Source: Candidatus Zixiibacteriota bacterium
Lineage (GTDB): Bacteria > Zixibacteria > MSB-5A5 > JAABVY01
Direction of reading: 5' to 3'
NCBI GenBank assembly: GCA_014730285.1
Contig: WJIM01000139.1
Location: forward strand, 1 to 13,473
Length of the DNA stretch: 13,473 bases
Made by a program: the position numbers and the translations under genes. This document shows, piece by piece, positions 5,571 through 13,050 of this stretch. Below the pieces are notes generated by a model. The model made no database searches, was not told where the DNA came from, and was given only the letters and a program-made list of their open reading frames with translations. Numbering within the stretch: position 1 is the first letter of the stretch; the number at the start of each line of letters is the position of its first letter.

Positions 5571-7352
5571 ATGGCTAATATCTACCCGGAACACCTGATA
5601 GAAGAGATAAAACAGGCCAATGATATCGTTGAGGTCCTTTCCGATTTTTTGAAGCTCAAAAAGCGGGGAGCCAATTATCTCGCACTATGCCCTTTTCATA
5701 ACGAGAAAACCCCCTCATTTTCCGTCTCACCCTCAAAGCAAATCTATCACTGCTTTGGATGCGGCAAGGGCGGGAATGTTTACACATTCCTTATGGAACA
5801 TGAGAATCTGTCGTTTATCGATGCAGTGAAATATCTGGCCAAACGCGCCGGAATACAACTGCCCGAAAAAAAGCTGGCACCCGAGGAAAGGTCGAAATAC
5901 GAACATCTTTATTATGCCAATCAGGTGGCAAGAAAGTTTTTCCTCAAGCAGCTCTGGGAGACCGAAAACGGACTCAAGGTATTAAGGTATCTTAAGGAAA
6001 GCCGCGGCTTGAGCGAGGATACGATCAATCACTTCGAACTCGGATTCGCGCCGGACGCCTGGGATAACCTCTTGAAACACGCCCGTACTCTGGAAATTTC
6101 GGAAGAAGAGCTTGTAAATGCCGGCCTTGTGATTGCACGTGAGGACGGCAGCGGATACTATGACAGATTCCGGAGACGGCTGATCTTCCCGATCCTGAAT
6201 TTCACAGGAAAAGCGATTGCATTCGGGGGACGAGCCCTTTCCAAAGAAGACAGGGCCAAATACCTGAATTCGCCCGAAACCGAATTATATAATAAGAGCA
6301 AAGTTCTCTACGGCCTGAATTTCTCACGTCCGCATATCCGCAAGCAGGAACACGCGATTTTGGTTGAGGGCTATATGGATCTGCTGGCCCTGTGGCAGGG
6401 CGGCTTTCAGAATGTTGTAGCCTCCTCCGGCACGGCCTTCACACTGGATCATGCCCGCCTTATTTCACGTTACTCTCCGGCTGCGGTTATGCTTTTCGAT
6501 TCCGATAATGCCGGAATTATGGCCGCCAAGCGGTGCGCTCCGCACCTGATGGCCGCCGAGCTGGATTTTAAGGTCGTGCTTCTGCCCAAGGGCGAGGACC
6601 CCGATTCATATCTCCGCGAAAACGGCCCTGAAAAACTGAAAGAGATGATCGATAATGCTCTCAGCTTCCCGAATTTCGTTTATAAAACCTTAAGCACGCT
6701 CTTCGAAAACATGTCGGCACGGGATAAGGAAAATGTCCTTATCGACCTGGTCAATATTGCGGCCCGATCCGACAGCAGTATCAGGCGGGAATTATTTTTG
6801 AAAGAGACTTCCAAAATCTTCGATATCGATCTGAACAGCTTAAAAAACGAGCTTGACAGATCGATGCAGAAGGCCCGAAGGCCTATGCGCGAGGAAAAAA
6901 AGAAATCTTCGGATTCTGCCTTGCAAAAGATACAGCTTCAGATACTGGCGGTTCTAATCGAGAATATGAACCTGCTGGAAAAAGCCCTTCTGGAGATTTC
7001 AGAGGATGATTTTACCGACCCCGTAATGAGGGAGATTTACAATAAGATGCAGCTTTTGAGGAGTAAGAATCCGTCAATTGATGTGTCTTATCTTTTGAAT
7101 AATATCAGCGATCCGGAGCAGTCTCAAATAATATCCCAAGCCTCCAATATGGAACTGGGCACAAAAGACACCGAAAGGCTCTTCAGAGATTTTGCCCGGC
7201 GTCTCAAACATTTGAACCTTGAGAATAAACGCAAAGCGCTAATCACGCAAATCGCCAGCGCCGAGAGGGCGGGCGACCCTAAACGTGCCGAAGAGCTGAC
7301 CGCCGAACTTAAAGACCTGACCGAAAAAGCGTCTGCCGAGGAAGAGGCTTAG
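5571..7352 (+). CDS. dnaG: DNA primase DnaG
   Basis: A full-length bacterial primase of 593 residues, which makes the RNA primers for replication and docks on the DnaB helicase. The N-terminal CHC2 zinc-binding domain has Cys40, His43, Cys61 and Cys64 (ALCPFHNEKTPSF and HCFGCGKGG). The catalytic core follows (about 115-370), with the basic segment FRRRLIFP and the TOPRIM domain: Glu266 in VEGYMD and Asp310/Asp312 in LFDSDNAG, matching the metal-binding residues of E. coli DnaG. The last 140 residues form the helical, poorly conserved helicase-binding region. Nothing appears truncated. It has its own promoter just before the ATG. It faces rpsU-yqeY-cvpA on the other strand, unlike the usual co-directional cluster, and its stop lies 3 nt from the cvpA stop. 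No rpoD gene is in the window. Confidence 0.98.
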   Translation: MANIYPEHLIEEIKQANDIVEVLSDFLKLKKRGANYLALCPFHNEKTPSFSVSPSKQIYHCFGCGKGGNVYTFLMEHENLSFIDAVKYLAKRAGIQLPEKKLAPEERSKYEHLYYANQVARKFFLKQLWETENGLKVLRYLKESRGLSEDTINHFELGFAPDAWDNLLKHARTLEISEEELVNAGLVIAREDGSGYYDRFRRRLIFPILNFTGKAIAFGGRALSKEDRAKYLNSPETELYNKSKVLYGLNFSRPHIRKQEHAILVEGYMDLLALWQGGFQNVVASSGTAFTLDHARLISRYSPAAVMLFDSDNAGIMAAKRCAPHLMAAELDFKVVLLPKGEDPDSYLRENGPEKLKEMIDNALSFPNFVYKTLSTLFENMSARDKENVLIDLVNIAARSDSSIRRELFLKETSKIFDIDLNSLKNELDRSMQKARRPMREEKKKSSDSALQKIQLQILAVLIENMNLLEKALLEISEDDFTDPVMREIYNKMQLLRSKNPSIDVSYLLNNISDPEQSQIISQASNMELGTKDTERLFRDFARRLKHLNLENKRKALITQIASAERAGDPKRAEELTAELKDLTEKASAEEEA

Positions 7353-7368
7353 AGCTCATGTCTCTTCC
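7340..7368. repeat. Stem-loop spanning the converging stop codons
   Basis: GGAAGAG (7340-7346) pairs with CTCTTCC (7362-7368), a perfect 7-bp stem with a 15-nt loop. The loop holds both stop codons: TAG of dnaG (7350-7352) and TGA of cvpA (7358-7356). There is no T-tract on either side. It may act as a symmetric end-of-transcript element, or be chance. Confidence 0.4.
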
Positions 7369-8015
7369 CGCTGCAACGGCCCGAAATACCTCTGAATAAC
7401 CTGCATCTTCTCCCTGACCGCATCATTCGCCCTCTGTCGGTCAAAGGAATTCTCCGGCTCGCCTACTGCGTCGAAGCGAATCTTGTTGGTCTCCTGCAGA
7501 TTATTCTCGACCTCGTCAACGAACGATCTGCTGTCCGGATGCAGCATATGCGTACCGTCATACAGAAATGTAATCGTCCGCATCATCGGTTCGGAGAGCA
7601 TCGAATTGTCCACCATGCGGTGAAATCCCTCGGGCATCGGGGTCAAAGTCAGGATGAAAAAAAGAAATCCGAGGAACACCCAGCCTCTTATCGCGCCCAT
7701 AACACCGCCGCCGATCTTATCGGTCTGGCCCAGCGATTGGAGCTGGGAGACCTTATAGAACATTATTACAACAAGGCGGAAGATGCCATAAAGAATCGCC
7801 AGCAGCAGGACGAAACTGATTATAGCGATTATCATGGGAGAAGCGTCGATATGACGGGCAACCTCAATTGCGATTATGTCGGCATTATTGGTGGTTATAA
7901 TAATGCCTGCGGCCAATGCAAAAAATCTCATGACCGAGCGCACAAGGCCAACCTTGCTGCCCAGTATGAGAGCTATAAACAGGCCCGCAATCAGCACAAA
8001 ATCAAGCCAATTCAC
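7356..8015 (-). CDS. cvpA: CvpA family membrane protein
   Basis: A 219-residue inner-membrane protein of the CvpA/colicin V production family, whose biochemical role is not settled. Four hydrophobic helices fall at about 4-20, 26-43, 61-88 and 108-125. The family signature DKIGGGVMGAIRGW (99-112) precedes the last helix. The C-terminal third is hydrophilic, charged and probably cytoplasmic, somewhat longer than in minimal members. It starts with GTG, supported by GGAGG 6 nt upstream. It is the last gene of rpsU-yqeY-cvpA, 36 nt after yqeY, and ends 3 nt from the dnaG stop on the opposite strand. Confidence 0.88.
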   Translation of the reverse strand: MNWLDFVLIAGLFIALILGSKVGLVRSVMRFFALAAGIIITTNNADIIAIEVARHIDASPMIIAIISFVLLLAILYGIFRLVVIMFYKVSQLQSLGQTDKIGGGVMGAIRGWVFLGFLFFILTLTPMPEGFHRMVDNSMLSEPMMRTITFLYDGTHMLHPDSRSFVDEVENNLQETNKIRFDAVGEPENSFDRQRANDAVREKMQVIQRYFGPLQREET

Positions 8016-8051
8016 ACACAGCCTCCATGCTTTATAAACTGACTGCTCTTA

Positions 8052-8498
8052 TTATCCCTTCAAAAGCCGCATCACTACGGCTTTAACAGCGCTGCCATCC
8101 GCTTTTCCCTTGACTTCGGGCATAATACCCTTCATTACAATGCCCATATCCGAGGGTCCTTTTGCATCAACCTCCGCGATAACCTCGCGGGCAATCTTCT
8201 CTATCTCCTCCTCGCTCATCTGCTCGGGAAGATAAGTCAGCGCCAGCTCGAGTTCGGCTACGGTCTTTGATGCATGATCTTCACGGCCCGCATTTTGGGC
8301 CTGCTCAAGCGAATCCCGCAACTGTTTAACAGCGAAAGAGAGGACTTGAATTTCCTCCTCTTCCGTCAGTTTATCATGTTTATCGATCTCTTTATATTTA
8401 AGGGCCGATTTGAAATTGCGAAGGTATGTTAGTTTCTCGGATTCCCGCGCTTTCATGGCCTCTTTTATATCGGATTCGATACGTTCGCTGATTGTCAT
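8052..8498 (-). CDS. yqeY: GatB/YqeY domain-containing protein
   Basis: A 148-residue YqeY protein: a helical domain also found as the tail of GatB, the tRNA-binding subunit of the Glu/Asp-tRNA amidotransferase. The free-standing protein has no firmly assigned role, though tRNA binding is likely. Family marks are the N-terminal YLRNFKSALKYKEID, the central LTYLPEQMSEEEI and the C-terminal segment SDMGIVMKGIMPEVKGKADG (about 116-135). The length is normal. The ATG at 8498 has no obvious Shine-Dalgarno sequence. It follows the rpsU stop by 8 nt, so translation may depend on ribosomes finishing rpsU. The rpsU-yqeY pairing is very common in bacteria. Confidence 0.95.
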   Translation of the reverse strand: MTISERIESDIKEAMKARESEKLTYLRNFKSALKYKEIDKHDKLTEEEEIQVLSFAVKQLRDSLEQAQNAGREDHASKTVAELELALTYLPEQMSEEEIEKIAREVIAEVDAKGPSDMGIVMKGIMPEVKGKADGSAVKAVVMRLLKG

Positions 8499-8506
8499 CA
8501 GATCAA

Positions 8507-8692
8507 TTATCTGTCTCTGCGGCGATTTTTTCGTTTGGCCGCATTTATTTTCCTCTTCCTCCGATCGGAGGGTTTTTCGAAATGCTGATGTTTTTTAATA
8601 TCCGAAAGAATTCCGTTCTTCTCGCAGAACTTATTAAAACGTCTCAGTGCTTTTTCAAACGATTCATCATCGCGTACACGTACGCCTACCAA
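8507..8692 (-). CDS. rpsU: 30S ribosomal protein S21
   Basis: A small, very basic ribosomal protein of 61 residues. The N-terminal VGVRVRDDESFEKALRRFNK and the Arg/Lys-rich tail (RRKRKINAAKRKNRRR) are diagnostic for S21, which sits by the anti-Shine-Dalgarno end of 16S rRNA and aids initiation. I chose the TTG at 8692, giving MVGVRVR as in many S21 proteins, because AGGAG (8706-8702) is 9 nt upstream. The TTG at 8701, adding three residues, touches that AGGAG with no space. It leads rpsU-yqeY-cvpA, with a consensus-like promoter and a leader of about 60 nt carrying a perfect hairpin. Confidence 0.95.
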   Translation of the reverse strand: MVGVRVRDDESFEKALRRFNKFCEKNGILSDIKKHQHFEKPSDRRKRKINAAKRKNRRRDR

Positions 8693-8701
8693 ATATATCA
8701 A

Positions 8702-8706
8702 CTCCT
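8702..8706 (-). promoter_or_regulatory. Shine-Dalgarno AGGAG deciding the rpsU start
   Basis: AGGAG on the minus strand is 9 nt before the TTG at 8692 and directly adjacent to the TTG at 8701, so only the inner start has workable spacing. Confidence 0.6.
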
Positions 8707-8722
8707 TTCAGGTATTCTATCT

Positions 8723-8738
8723 TGCCGAAATATCGGCA
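8723..8738 (-). promoter_or_regulatory. rpsU: Hairpin in the rpsU leader
   Basis: TGCCGA-TATT-TCGGCA is a perfect 6-bp stem with a 4-nt loop in the untranslated leader, about 16 nt before the AGGAG. It has no T-tract. A second small palindrome, TTACATGTAA (8740-8749), lies just upstream. A regulatory role, for example S21 feedback, is possible but not shown. Confidence 0.5.
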
Positions 8739-8761
8739 GTTACATGTAATATTTCATTTAA

Positions 8762-8789
8762 ATAATAAATAATTAATCGGTTATGTCAA
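8762..8789 (-). promoter_or_regulatory. Sigma70 promoter of rpsU-yqeY-cvpA
   Basis: The minus strand has TTGACA (8789-8784), a 16-bp spacer and TATTAT (8767-8762, 5 of 6 matches). Transcription should start near 8755, giving a leader of about 60 nt before the chosen rpsU start. The region downstream of the -35 box is strongly AT-rich. Confidence 0.75.
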
Positions 8790-8997
8790 GATTTCTTTTG
8801 CAATTACAATAAATAAGCATAAAGATCACGGCAGTTGCTATAACATCCACAAAAGCTAATGGTTCCGAGTAAGTTAGAGAAAACGACAGGCACAAATGCG
8901 GATTTGCCGGTGGTTTGCCTTTATTTTTTCCCTGAACTGCTAATATCACAAGCAAAAAACTACGATGAAATTATCCCGTTTCTATCCAAAAAAATAA

Positions 8998-9026
8998 TTG
9001 CCATTGAAAGCGGAAAATTTTATAAT
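8998..9026 (+). promoter_or_regulatory. Sigma70 promoter of the transglutaminase-like pair
   Basis: TTGCCA (8998-9003, 5 of 6 matches), a 17-bp spacer and a perfect TATAAT (9021-9026). The predicted start is near 9033, about 87 nt before the SD-led ATG at 9120 but only about 3 nt before an in-frame ATG at 9036. Confidence 0.7.
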
Positions 9027-9107
9027 CTTTGGTAGATGGCCACGATCATCTGGGGAGCCCTTATGGTTGGCAGAAACAATTATAGACTTTGCTCTTTTTC
9101 TAATGCT

Positions 9108-9113
9108 GGGAGG
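9108..9113 (+). promoter_or_regulatory. Shine-Dalgarno GGGAGG deciding the start at 9120
   Basis: GGGAGG lies 6 nt before the ATG at 9120, after which the protein begins with a normal signal peptide. The earlier in-frame ATG at 9036 has no ribosome binding site. Confidence 0.75.
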
Positions 9114-9119
9114 TTTACC

Positions 9120-11027
9120 ATGCCCGAAAAATCATGCAAATTTACGGCTTGCTGGCTTGTCATAATCATTTTTGCCGCAATGGCAATGGTGCATGGGCAG
9201 GAATGGGAGGAAATCAAGGACTGGGAATGGGAACTTGCACCGCCGGTTGAATATCCGGATGCGGCGGCGGTAAAAATATTCGATATCGGCAAGACTCATA
9301 TCTCTATGTGGGAAGGTGTAACGCTGGAACGGCACGTTCGAATCAAAGTCTTCGATAAGGATCGGGCCGAGGAACTAATATCGATTGAGATTCCCAGACT
9401 AAAGGATGAAAGGATACATCATCTTGAGGCGCATACTATAACCCCTGACGGTGAGCGTCATAAGGTCGAGAGTGAATTTAAAAAACAGATTGGCAGCCAG
9501 GAGGTAACCGCCTTTACATTTCCGGCCGTTGTGAATGGCTCGATATTGGAGTATAAATACAAATACGAGCATTTTCGCTTATGGATGCTCGATCCCTGGT
9601 ATTTCCAGAGTGACCTCTACACGCTTAAATCGCGTTATATTGTGGAACTGGCGGGCGGCTTTACCTACAGCATCGCCTGCAATAATATGCCTCGTGACAA
9701 ACAACAGCCGGTTGCTGAAGATGACGGGTATTTCGGAGAAGACTACATGATATTTACATGGGAGCTCGATAACCTCATGCCGATCGAGGTCGAGCCGAAG
9801 TCCTCAGCCATATTGAACTCGTATGCCTCGCTTTATATGCAGTTATCCGGCTTCGGGGGCGAGGAGATTCTGGCAGACTGGAGCGAATACGGAGAGTTGT
9901 ACCAGAAGACTTTCGAAGATTTTATGGACAATGAGGATGATATCAGGGAAAAGGCCTTCAATATATCGGCAAACGCCGAGACCCGCATAGACACAATCGC
10001 TGCAATTTATGAATTCGTGCGGGACAGTATAGTTACGGATTATAAGCTTGGCAAAAATGATCGCGACGCTCAGGAGATCTTGGAGAAAAAATCCGCCTCG
10101 GCGTATGATAAAAACATGATGCTGGCCGCCTTCCTGCAAAGCCTCGATTATAACGCCCATCCATTACTGATCGCCACACGGGACCATGCCAAATTCAATC
10201 CGGAGATGATTCAGTTCCTGCAATTCAATCATCTGATCTGTCATGTCTCAATCGACAGCAGCGAGTGTATTCTGGACACCAGGGACCGTTCGACAGCATT
10301 CCCCTATTCCCCGCCCGATGACCTTATTTATGGAGGTGTGCTTATTGACGGTGAAAACAGCCGTGCAATCAGTTTTAAGCCGCGGCCACGGGAAAGTGGA
10401 AAGACAATCGAGACAAAAATGTATTTGGCTGACGACGGTTCCGCCGTCTGTTCGACATGTGTATGCGTGCGCGGTCATAATATTCATGAGTTCGAGGATT
10501 ACCTCGAGGATAGCATTAAAGAGAGCCAAATAGTGGCAAACATAATTGACGGCATGGAAATGGAATATGAAATTGTGGAGGATTCGATATATCTCGATAA
10601 AACCGGAGACAGCCTTTCTGTCGAATTCGTTCTGGAGATTCCTGAATTGAGCGACTTCCTCGGGGATAATATGCTGGTGCCGATTGATGCCGCCGAAGTT
10701 TCCGATAATCCCTTTAAATCCGAAAGACGCATGCTGCCTATCGACTTCAAGTTCCCATATAGAGCTGAATGCCGTCTCGAAGTTTATCCTCCGGAGAATA
10801 TGAAGGTAACTGAACTGCCAGCACATGTGGACAAGTCAATTGACGGCCTCAGCTTTACCCGCAGGGCAATGTATGATGGAACCAAAGTGATAATAAAATC
10901 CGAATTAAATGTAAAGAGAGCATACTTCCAACCGCCGGACTATGAGGATATTAAATGGGTTTTTGATGCCATGGAAGAATCTTCATACGACCAAATCGCG
11001 CTGGCGCCTGCGGGAGAGAAGCAGTAA
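9120..11027 (+). CDS. Exported DUF3857/transglutaminase-like protein, catalytic Cys missing
   Basis: A 635-residue exported protein. A signal peptide (residues 1-26, core ACWLVIIIFAAMAMVHG) precedes a DUF3857-type beta domain (about 45-220) and a transglutaminase-like core (about 285-395). A C-terminal beta domain follows, with the typical segment RRMLPIDFKFPYRAE. In the core, His371 (FNHLICH) and Asp386 (CILDTRD) are kept. The position of the nucleophile reads SAYDK with Ala328, where the next gene has GDCKD with Cys320; the Cys-His and His-Asp spacings are identical (43 and 15 residues) in both. It is therefore probably a pseudoenzyme, perhaps a binding or regulatory partner. I chose the ATG at 9120 for its GGGAGG and the signal peptide; an in-frame ATG at 9036 would add 28 residues ahead of it. 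It is cotranscribed with the next gene after a 14-nt gap. Confidence 0.88.
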   Translation: MPEKSCKFTACWLVIIIFAAMAMVHGQEWEEIKDWEWELAPPVEYPDAAAVKIFDIGKTHISMWEGVTLERHVRIKVFDKDRAEELISIEIPRLKDERIHHLEAHTITPDGERHKVESEFKKQIGSQEVTAFTFPAVVNGSILEYKYKYEHFRLWMLDPWYFQSDLYTLKSRYIVELAGGFTYSIACNNMPRDKQQPVAEDDGYFGEDYMIFTWELDNLMPIEVEPKSSAILNSYASLYMQLSGFGGEEILADWSEYGELYQKTFEDFMDNEDDIREKAFNISANAETRIDTIAAIYEFVRDSIVTDYKLGKNDRDAQEILEKKSASAYDKNMMLAAFLQSLDYNAHPLLIATRDHAKFNPEMIQFLQFNHLICHVSIDSSECILDTRDRSTAFPYSPPDDLIYGGVLIDGENSRAISFKPRPRESGKTIETKMYLADDGSAVCSTCVCVRGHNIHEFEDYLEDSIKESQIVANIIDGMEMEYEIVEDSIYLDKTGDSLSVEFVLEIPELSDFLGDNMLVPIDAAEVSDNPFKSERRMLPIDFKFPYRAECRLEVYPPENMKVTELPAHVDKSIDGLSFTRRAMYDGTKVIIKSELNVKRAYFQPPDYEDIKWVFDAMEESSYDQIALAPAGEKQ

Positions 11028-11041
11028 AAGGGGGACATTAA

Positions 11042-12934
11042 ATGAAAGAATCAAAGTTGTTATCTTTATGCCTGACCACCCTGCTGATCGCATTTGCATT
11101 CAATGCAGAGCTGGTATTAGGCGGTTCCGATGATGATGCGGTCTTTCTGGAAAGAAACGTAAACTGCGAAATAAAGGGCAGCAACGAGGCGGAGACCGAA
11201 TACTACGAAAAAATCGAGGTGCTGAACCGGGATGGCGACTACTTGGCCCTAAAAATCATCTGGGAATCTTCCCTTCTGGAATTGAAGGATTTCAGCGCCC
11301 GGCTTTATGACGCCAACGGTGAGCTTGTCAAAGAGCTTGAAAAGGACGACGGCAAGAAGCTGTGCGGATTTGGAAGCTATGAGGTTTATGCCGATTATTG
11401 CTATAATATTTTTGCCTTCTCGAGGGATATCTATCCCTATACGGTTGAGTATTCATATAAAACCAAGCGGAAAACTCTCTTCCAGTGGCCGGACTGGAGG
11501 CCGCAGTCCTATGTGCCTGTCAGGCATGCGAAATACACCCTGACCACCGATGATGATTTTGTGTTCGATTATAAAAGCAGCGACATGGTCCCTCCCCCCG
11601 ACACGATTTCATCCGACGGAAAGAAAATATATACTTGGGAATTAAATGACGTCCCCGAACTCGAGGAGGGCGATTATGCATCGTTCATAGAATTCGGCGG
11701 CATAGCTATTCAGTTCGCACCCGCAGAGTATAAGCTGGGCGGATATAAGTTTGACGGCAGCAGCTGGAACAAACTATCCCAGGGAAATTATATCATGGTC
11801 CATGAATGCTTTGAGCTGAGCGACAAACAGGAGAAATTCATGGGTAAAATAGTGGCCGAATCCGAAACCGAGAAAGAGATTTGCCGCAATCTTCACAGGC
11901 GCCTTTCCGAGCTCTCCAGATATGTGGCCATACATACCGGAATCGGAGGATGGCAGCCGCATAAATCCAGGGACACATTCGAAAGAGGATACGGTGACTG
12001 CAAGGATTTGAGTTCGCTCTATGTTTCCATGCTGCGCTTTGCCGGTCTGGATGCGAAATATGTGCTGCTTTCTACCAGGGATGCCGGTATAACCGATCCC
12101 GACTTTCCCTCCCTGGCGCGTTTCAATCATGCCATACTCTTTGCGGTGGCCGATGGCGATACTCTCTGGATCGATCCCACCCGTAATGATTGCGATATCG
12201 GTGAACTTCCCTGGCAGGATGAGAACACCTATGCGCTCGTGGTCGATCCGATGTCGGGATGCCTCCTGCGTACCGACTCCTCCACGGCCGAAGAGAACCT
12301 GATCGTCAGGAAAACAGAGCTGTGGCCGCAGAAGAACCGCTCTGTAGATGTCAAAATGGAATATTATCTTACCGGCAATCCCCGCGATCTTTTCAGTGGG
12401 GGAATCGCCGCCTTCTCCGAAATAAACCGGCACAATATCCTGACCAATAATATCTTCGAGCTCTGTGATAAATTCCTCGTAGACAGCCTTGACTTTCCCA
12501 AAGTCGAAATAGACCAGCCGGTTCAGAAACTGAAGTTGTACGGCAGAATACGAAGCGCGGTTCACAGGATAGGGAAAAAGCAGATTCTTGATCTGACCTT
12601 TCTCGACTATGAGAGCAAAAAGAAGCATTACATCGATCCGGAAACCTATAAGCAGCCCCTGGAATACCTCTTCCCCAAAAAACTTGTGGATACGGTAATA
12701 GTCCATCTGCCGGACGGCAAAACTGTCGTTGAGATGCCCGATACAACCCGGATCGAGGATAGTATCGGAGTTTACAAAATCTGCTGCCAGGTATCCGACA
12801 GCATCGTGCTGCTGACACGGGAGGTAGGCAACTACCAGTATCGTATTATGCCGGAGGGATTTTCCGAGTATTTTGATCACCGGGACAAGATCAAGGGGAT
12901 TGATGAATTGTATCTGAAGCTGGGCAACAGGTAG
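11042..12934 (+). CDS. Exported DUF3857/transglutaminase-like protein, intact triad
   Basis: A 630-residue exported protein and paralogue of the preceding gene in domain order. A signal peptide (about 1-27) is followed by a DUF3857-type domain (about 30-210) and a transglutaminase core with a complete triad: Cys320 in YGDCKDLSSLYVSMLRFAG, His363 in RFNHAILF and Asp378 in LWIDPTRND. A C-terminal beta region follows (about 430-630). Enzymes of this fold act on peptide or amide bonds as proteases, amidases or crosslinkers; for DUF3857 members the substrate is unknown. The ATG at 11042 is preceded by a run of Gs (AAGGGGGACATTAA), and the gene lies 14 nt after its neighbour, so they form one operon. 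Both mature proteins would be in the periplasm or at the cell surface. I see no strong terminator after the TAG. Confidence 0.9.
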   Translation: MKESKLLSLCLTTLLIAFAFNAELVLGGSDDDAVFLERNVNCEIKGSNEAETEYYEKIEVLNRDGDYLALKIIWESSLLELKDFSARLYDANGELVKELEKDDGKKLCGFGSYEVYADYCYNIFAFSRDIYPYTVEYSYKTKRKTLFQWPDWRPQSYVPVRHAKYTLTTDDDFVFDYKSSDMVPPPDTISSDGKKIYTWELNDVPELEEGDYASFIEFGGIAIQFAPAEYKLGGYKFDGSSWNKLSQGNYIMVHECFELSDKQEKFMGKIVAESETEKEICRNLHRRLSELSRYVAIHTGIGGWQPHKSRDTFERGYGDCKDLSSLYVSMLRFAGLDAKYVLLSTRDAGITDPDFPSLARFNHAILFAVADGDTLWIDPTRNDCDIGELPWQDENTYALVVDPMSGCLLRTDSSTAEENLIVRKTELWPQKNRSVDVKMEYYLTGNPRDLFSGGIAAFSEINRHNILTNNIFELCDKFLVDSLDFPKVEIDQPVQKLKLYGRIRSAVHRIGKKQILDLTFLDYESKKKHYIDPETYKQPLEYLFPKKLVDTVIVHLPDGKTVVEMPDTTRIEDSIGVYKICCQVSDSIVLLTREVGNYQYRIMPEGFSEYFDHRDKIKGIDELYLKLGNR

Positions 12935-13007
12935 GCTGATAATTATTTGAAGGTCTGCCCAAAATAAACATTGACTTTTTTAATCCAATTACTGTTATTT
13001 CCCCCAT

Positions 13008-13020
13008 GACAACGGTTGTC
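13008..13020. repeat. Odd-length palindrome GACAAC-G-GTTGTC
   Basis: A perfect 13-bp palindrome with 6-bp arms around one base, in the gap between the second transglutaminase-like gene and the RRM gene. It lies some 30 bp downstream of a weak promoter-like TTGACT (12971-12976). An operator is possible; chance is not excluded. Confidence 0.4.
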
Positions 13021-13050
13021 CCACATTATTTATCCCAGGATTTGCATCCC

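Larger units (their letters stand above)
8790..9119. other. Divergent intergenic region
   Basis: This gap separates rpsU (minus) from the transglutaminase-like gene (plus). It holds the plus-strand promoter described separately and no RNA gene I recognise. Short open frames exist on both strands: a plus one of 58 codons at 8859-9035 ending just before the ATG at 9036, and a minus one of 60 codons at 8773-8955. Neither has a Shine-Dalgarno sequence or a recognisable motif, and the minus frame runs into the rpsU promoter, so I do not call them as genes. Confidence 0.5.

Noticed and set aside
8892..8940. Hairpin-like GGC..AAA/TTTGCC followed by a T-rich run on the plus strand
   Set aside because: The stem needs a bulge, and no plus-strand gene lies upstream to be terminated.
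8773..8955. 60-codon minus-strand open frame upstream of rpsU
   Set aside because: It runs through the rpsU -35 box, has no ribosome binding site and shows no recognisable family. Probably chance.
8859..9035. 58-codon plus-strand open frame ending just before the ATG at 9036
   Set aside because: Its sequence looks protein-like in places, but there is no Shine-Dalgarno sequence, no known motif, and its end overlaps the promoter of the next gene. Homologues would be needed to call it a gene or a remnant.
11774..12880. Long minus-strand open frame (368 codons) opposite the second transglutaminase-like gene
   Set aside because: It lies wholly antisense to a gene with clear domains and catalytic residues, so it is a shadow of that gene's codon use.
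12921..12961. TGGGCA/TGCCCA inverted repeat around the stop of the second transglutaminase-like gene
   Set aside because: The loop is about 29 nt and no T-tract follows directly, so it is not a convincing terminator.
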